A stretch of 16,157 nt of DNA, from contig JAOAFH010000106.1 of the NCBI GenBank assembly GCA_026416355.1, positions 1 through 16,157 on the forward strand, in the 5' to 3' direction. The notes under the pieces were generated by a model. The model did not search any database and had not been told where the DNA came from. It saw nothing but the letters and a program-made list of their open reading frames with translations. Within the stretch, counting starts at the first letter, position 1. The number at the start of each line of letters is the position of its first letter. Below, piece by piece: positions 14,746 to 16,157 of the stretch. Source of the stretch: Clostridiales bacterium (GTDB taxonomy: Bacteria; Bacillota; Clostridia; Clostridiales; Caloramatoraceae). The position numbers were made by a program, and so were the translations under genes.

Positions 14746-14772
14746 TATGGCCTGTGAAGAAGGGGGATATGA

Positions 14773-15678
14773 ATGAAGAAGATAGAATTTGAAGGCAAAG
14801 AAAGAATGAATAATCTTGAAAAGCTAGTTAAAGTTATATTGACATTCCTTGGAGTTATTTCAATTTTAACAACTATAGGGATAGTTTTTTCTCTTTTTGA
14901 AGAAACATTTATGTTTTTTAAAGAAGTGTCAATTATAGAATTTTTAACAGGAACAAAGTGGACACCGCTTATTGAACCAAATCATTTTGGTGTATTGCCA
15001 CTTGTTGCTGGCACTATGCTTATAGTTATAATTTCTGCTATAATTTCAATCCCGTTAGGACTTGGAAGTGCAATTTATTTAAGTGAATATGCGCCTAAAA
15101 AAGTAAGAAAGATATTAAAGCCAATTTTAGAGGTGTTAGCAGGAGTTCCATCTATTGTATATGGTTATTTTGCCTTAACTGCCATAACTCCTATAATTAG
15201 AACAATTTTTCCCCAAACAAGTGTATATAATGCCTTAAGTGCTGGTATAGCAGTAGGAATAATGACAATACCAATGGTTTCATCTATGAGTGAAGATGCA
15301 ATGATGGCTGTGCCAGATTCATTGAGAAACGGAGCTTATGCATTAGGTGCAACTAAGCTTGAAGTTACAAAGGATGTTGTAATACCATCTGCTCTATCTA
15401 GTATTATAGCATCATTTATTCTAGCAATATCTAGAGCAATTGGAGAGACAATGATTGTTGCAATGGCAGCAGGTTCTACTCCAAAGCTTACATTTAATCC
15501 GTTAGAGAGCATACAAACAATGACAGGATATATTGTTCAAATAAGCATGGGAGATGTTCCTTATGGTTCACTTGCATATAAAACACTATTTGCTGTTGGA
15601 ACATTATTATTCCTTATGACGTTTGTTTTAAATATACTTTCAAGGTATTTTGTTAAGAAGTATAGGAGGGCTTATTAA
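14773..15678 (+). CDS. pstC: Phosphate ABC transporter permease PstC
   Basis: 301 residues with about six membrane segments, near 20-42, 75-103, 122-142, 155-175, 205-225 and 274-293. It pairs with PstA to form the phosphate channel. The permease loop that contacts the PstB ATPase is visible at about 189-208 (ALGATKLEVTKDVVIP region), and AGVPSIVYG (123-131) is conserved in PstC/PstA. ATG 14773 follows AGGGGG (14761-14766) by 6 bp. An overlapping ATG at 14769 is out of frame and meets a stop after seven codons. The stop codon overlaps the first base of pstA (TAATG), so the two subunits are translationally coupled. Confidence 0.95.
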   Translation: MKKIEFEGKERMNNLEKLVKVILTFLGVISILTTIGIVFSLFEETFMFFKEVSIIEFLTGTKWTPLIEPNHFGVLPLVAGTMLIVIISAIISIPLGLGSAIYLSEYAPKKVRKILKPILEVLAGVPSIVYGYFALTAITPIIRTIFPQTSVYNALSAGIAVGIMTIPMVSSMSEDAMMAVPDSLRNGAYALGATKLEVTKDVVIPSALSSIIASFILAISRAIGETMIVAMAAGSTPKLTFNPLESIQTMTGYIVQISMGDVPYGSLAYKTLFAVGTLLFLMTFVLNILSRYFVKKYRRAY

Positions 15679-16157
15679 TGAATAATGATGAATTAAAAAG
15701 GCTCAAAAAAAGAAAACTTTTAAATAATATATTCCATTGGGTTTTCCTTGCTTGCACCTTATTTGGAGTAGTAATTTTAGCACTCCTTATGATAGATATA
15801 TTAAAGAAGGGACTACCATGGCTAAATCTAGACTTTTTCAAAAACTTCCCATCTAGATTCCCTAAAAAATCAGGTATTTATCCTGCACTACTTGGAAGTG
15901 TTTGGGTAATACTTTTAACTTCAATAATTGCATTCCCAATTGGTGTTGGTACTGCAATATATCTAGAGGAATATGCAGATGATAATAAATTTACTGAGTT
16001 TATAAAGCTAAACATAGCAAACCTTGCAGGTGTGCCATCAATTATCTATGGTATGCTTGGACTTGCAGTTTTTGTAAGACTATTTTCAATGGGCAGAACA
16101 ATATTGGCAGCATCATTTACGATGGCAATATTGATTCTACCAATAATAATAATTTCA
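15678..16157 (+). CDS. pstA: Phosphate ABC transporter permease PstA, 5' part (continues past the window)
   Basis: 160 codons are present, with no stop before the window ends. The translation begins MNNDELKRLKKRK, a short basic cytoplasmic tail. Membrane segments follow at about 18-42, 70-95 (around GSVWVILLTSIIAFPIG) and 120-140, with AGVPSIIYGMLG (about 117-128), the same permease motif as in PstC. It forms the other half of the phosphate channel. AGGAGGG (15664-15670) inside the end of pstC lies 7 bp before the ATG. pstB and phoU are expected to follow outside the window. Confidence 0.94.
   Translation, partial: MNNDELKRLKKRKLLNNIFHWVFLACTLFGVVILALLMIDILKKGLPWLNLDFFKNFPSRFPKKSGIYPALLGSVWVILLTSIIAFPIGVGTAIYLEEYADDNKFTEFIKLNIANLAGVPSIIYGMLGLAVFVRLFSMGRTILAASFTMAILILPIIIIS

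Noticed and set aside
1..16157. CRISPR arrays, insertion sequences, prophage or att sites
   Set aside because: I looked for regularly spaced repeats, transposases, terminal inverted repeats and tRNA-end duplications and saw none; the intein is the only mobile element found.

Overview
The window reads as chromosomal DNA of a low-GC Gram-positive bacterium, most likely a clostridium. The evidence is the strong A+T bias of every gene, purine-rich ribosome binding sites of the AGGGGG/AGGAGG type, a lipoprotein PstS, a B12-dependent ribonucleotide reductase, TTAACA-type Pho boxes and an rRNA/tRNA unit ending in a GAGGTTGC hairpin terminator. I cannot name a genus with confidence.

Layout. Bases 1-148 are the tail of an rrn operon: the last bases of 5S rRNA, tRNA-Asn(GTT) and an intrinsic terminator. 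After about 350 bp with no gene comes a sigma-A promoter and a three-gene operon (540-4400) encoding a LuxE-type acyl-protein synthetase, a LuxC-type acyl reductase and a PatA-like class III aminotransferase. No luciferase or LuxD is present. The three activities in series would turn a carboxylic acid into an aldehyde and then a primary amine. This is the most unusual content of the window. A bidirectional hairpin separates the operon from a convergent 3-methyladenine DNA glycosylase gene (4416-5021, minus). That gene is divergent, across only 30 bp, from a membrane CPBP-family protein gene whose catalytic histidines look lost.

Bases 6200-9603 hold nrdJ, a class II ribonucleotide reductase. 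Two NrdR-box-like palindromes flank its extended -10 promoter. The gene is interrupted in frame by a 367-residue LAGLIDADG intein placed exactly before the cysteine expected to carry the catalytic thiyl radical. A 26-bp perfect palindrome separates nrdJ from a convergent methyl-accepting chemotaxis protein gene (9617-11728, minus).

The right end appears to be a phosphate-response region: an EAL-CBS-CBS-GGDEF protein (11921-13666), then pstS, pstC and the start of pstA, which runs off the window. TTAACA repeats with 11-bp spacing lie upstream of both pstS and the EAL gene. This suggests that PhoP controls high-affinity phosphate uptake and cyclic-di-GMP breakdown together. The divergent chemoreceptor gene shares the second set of boxes.
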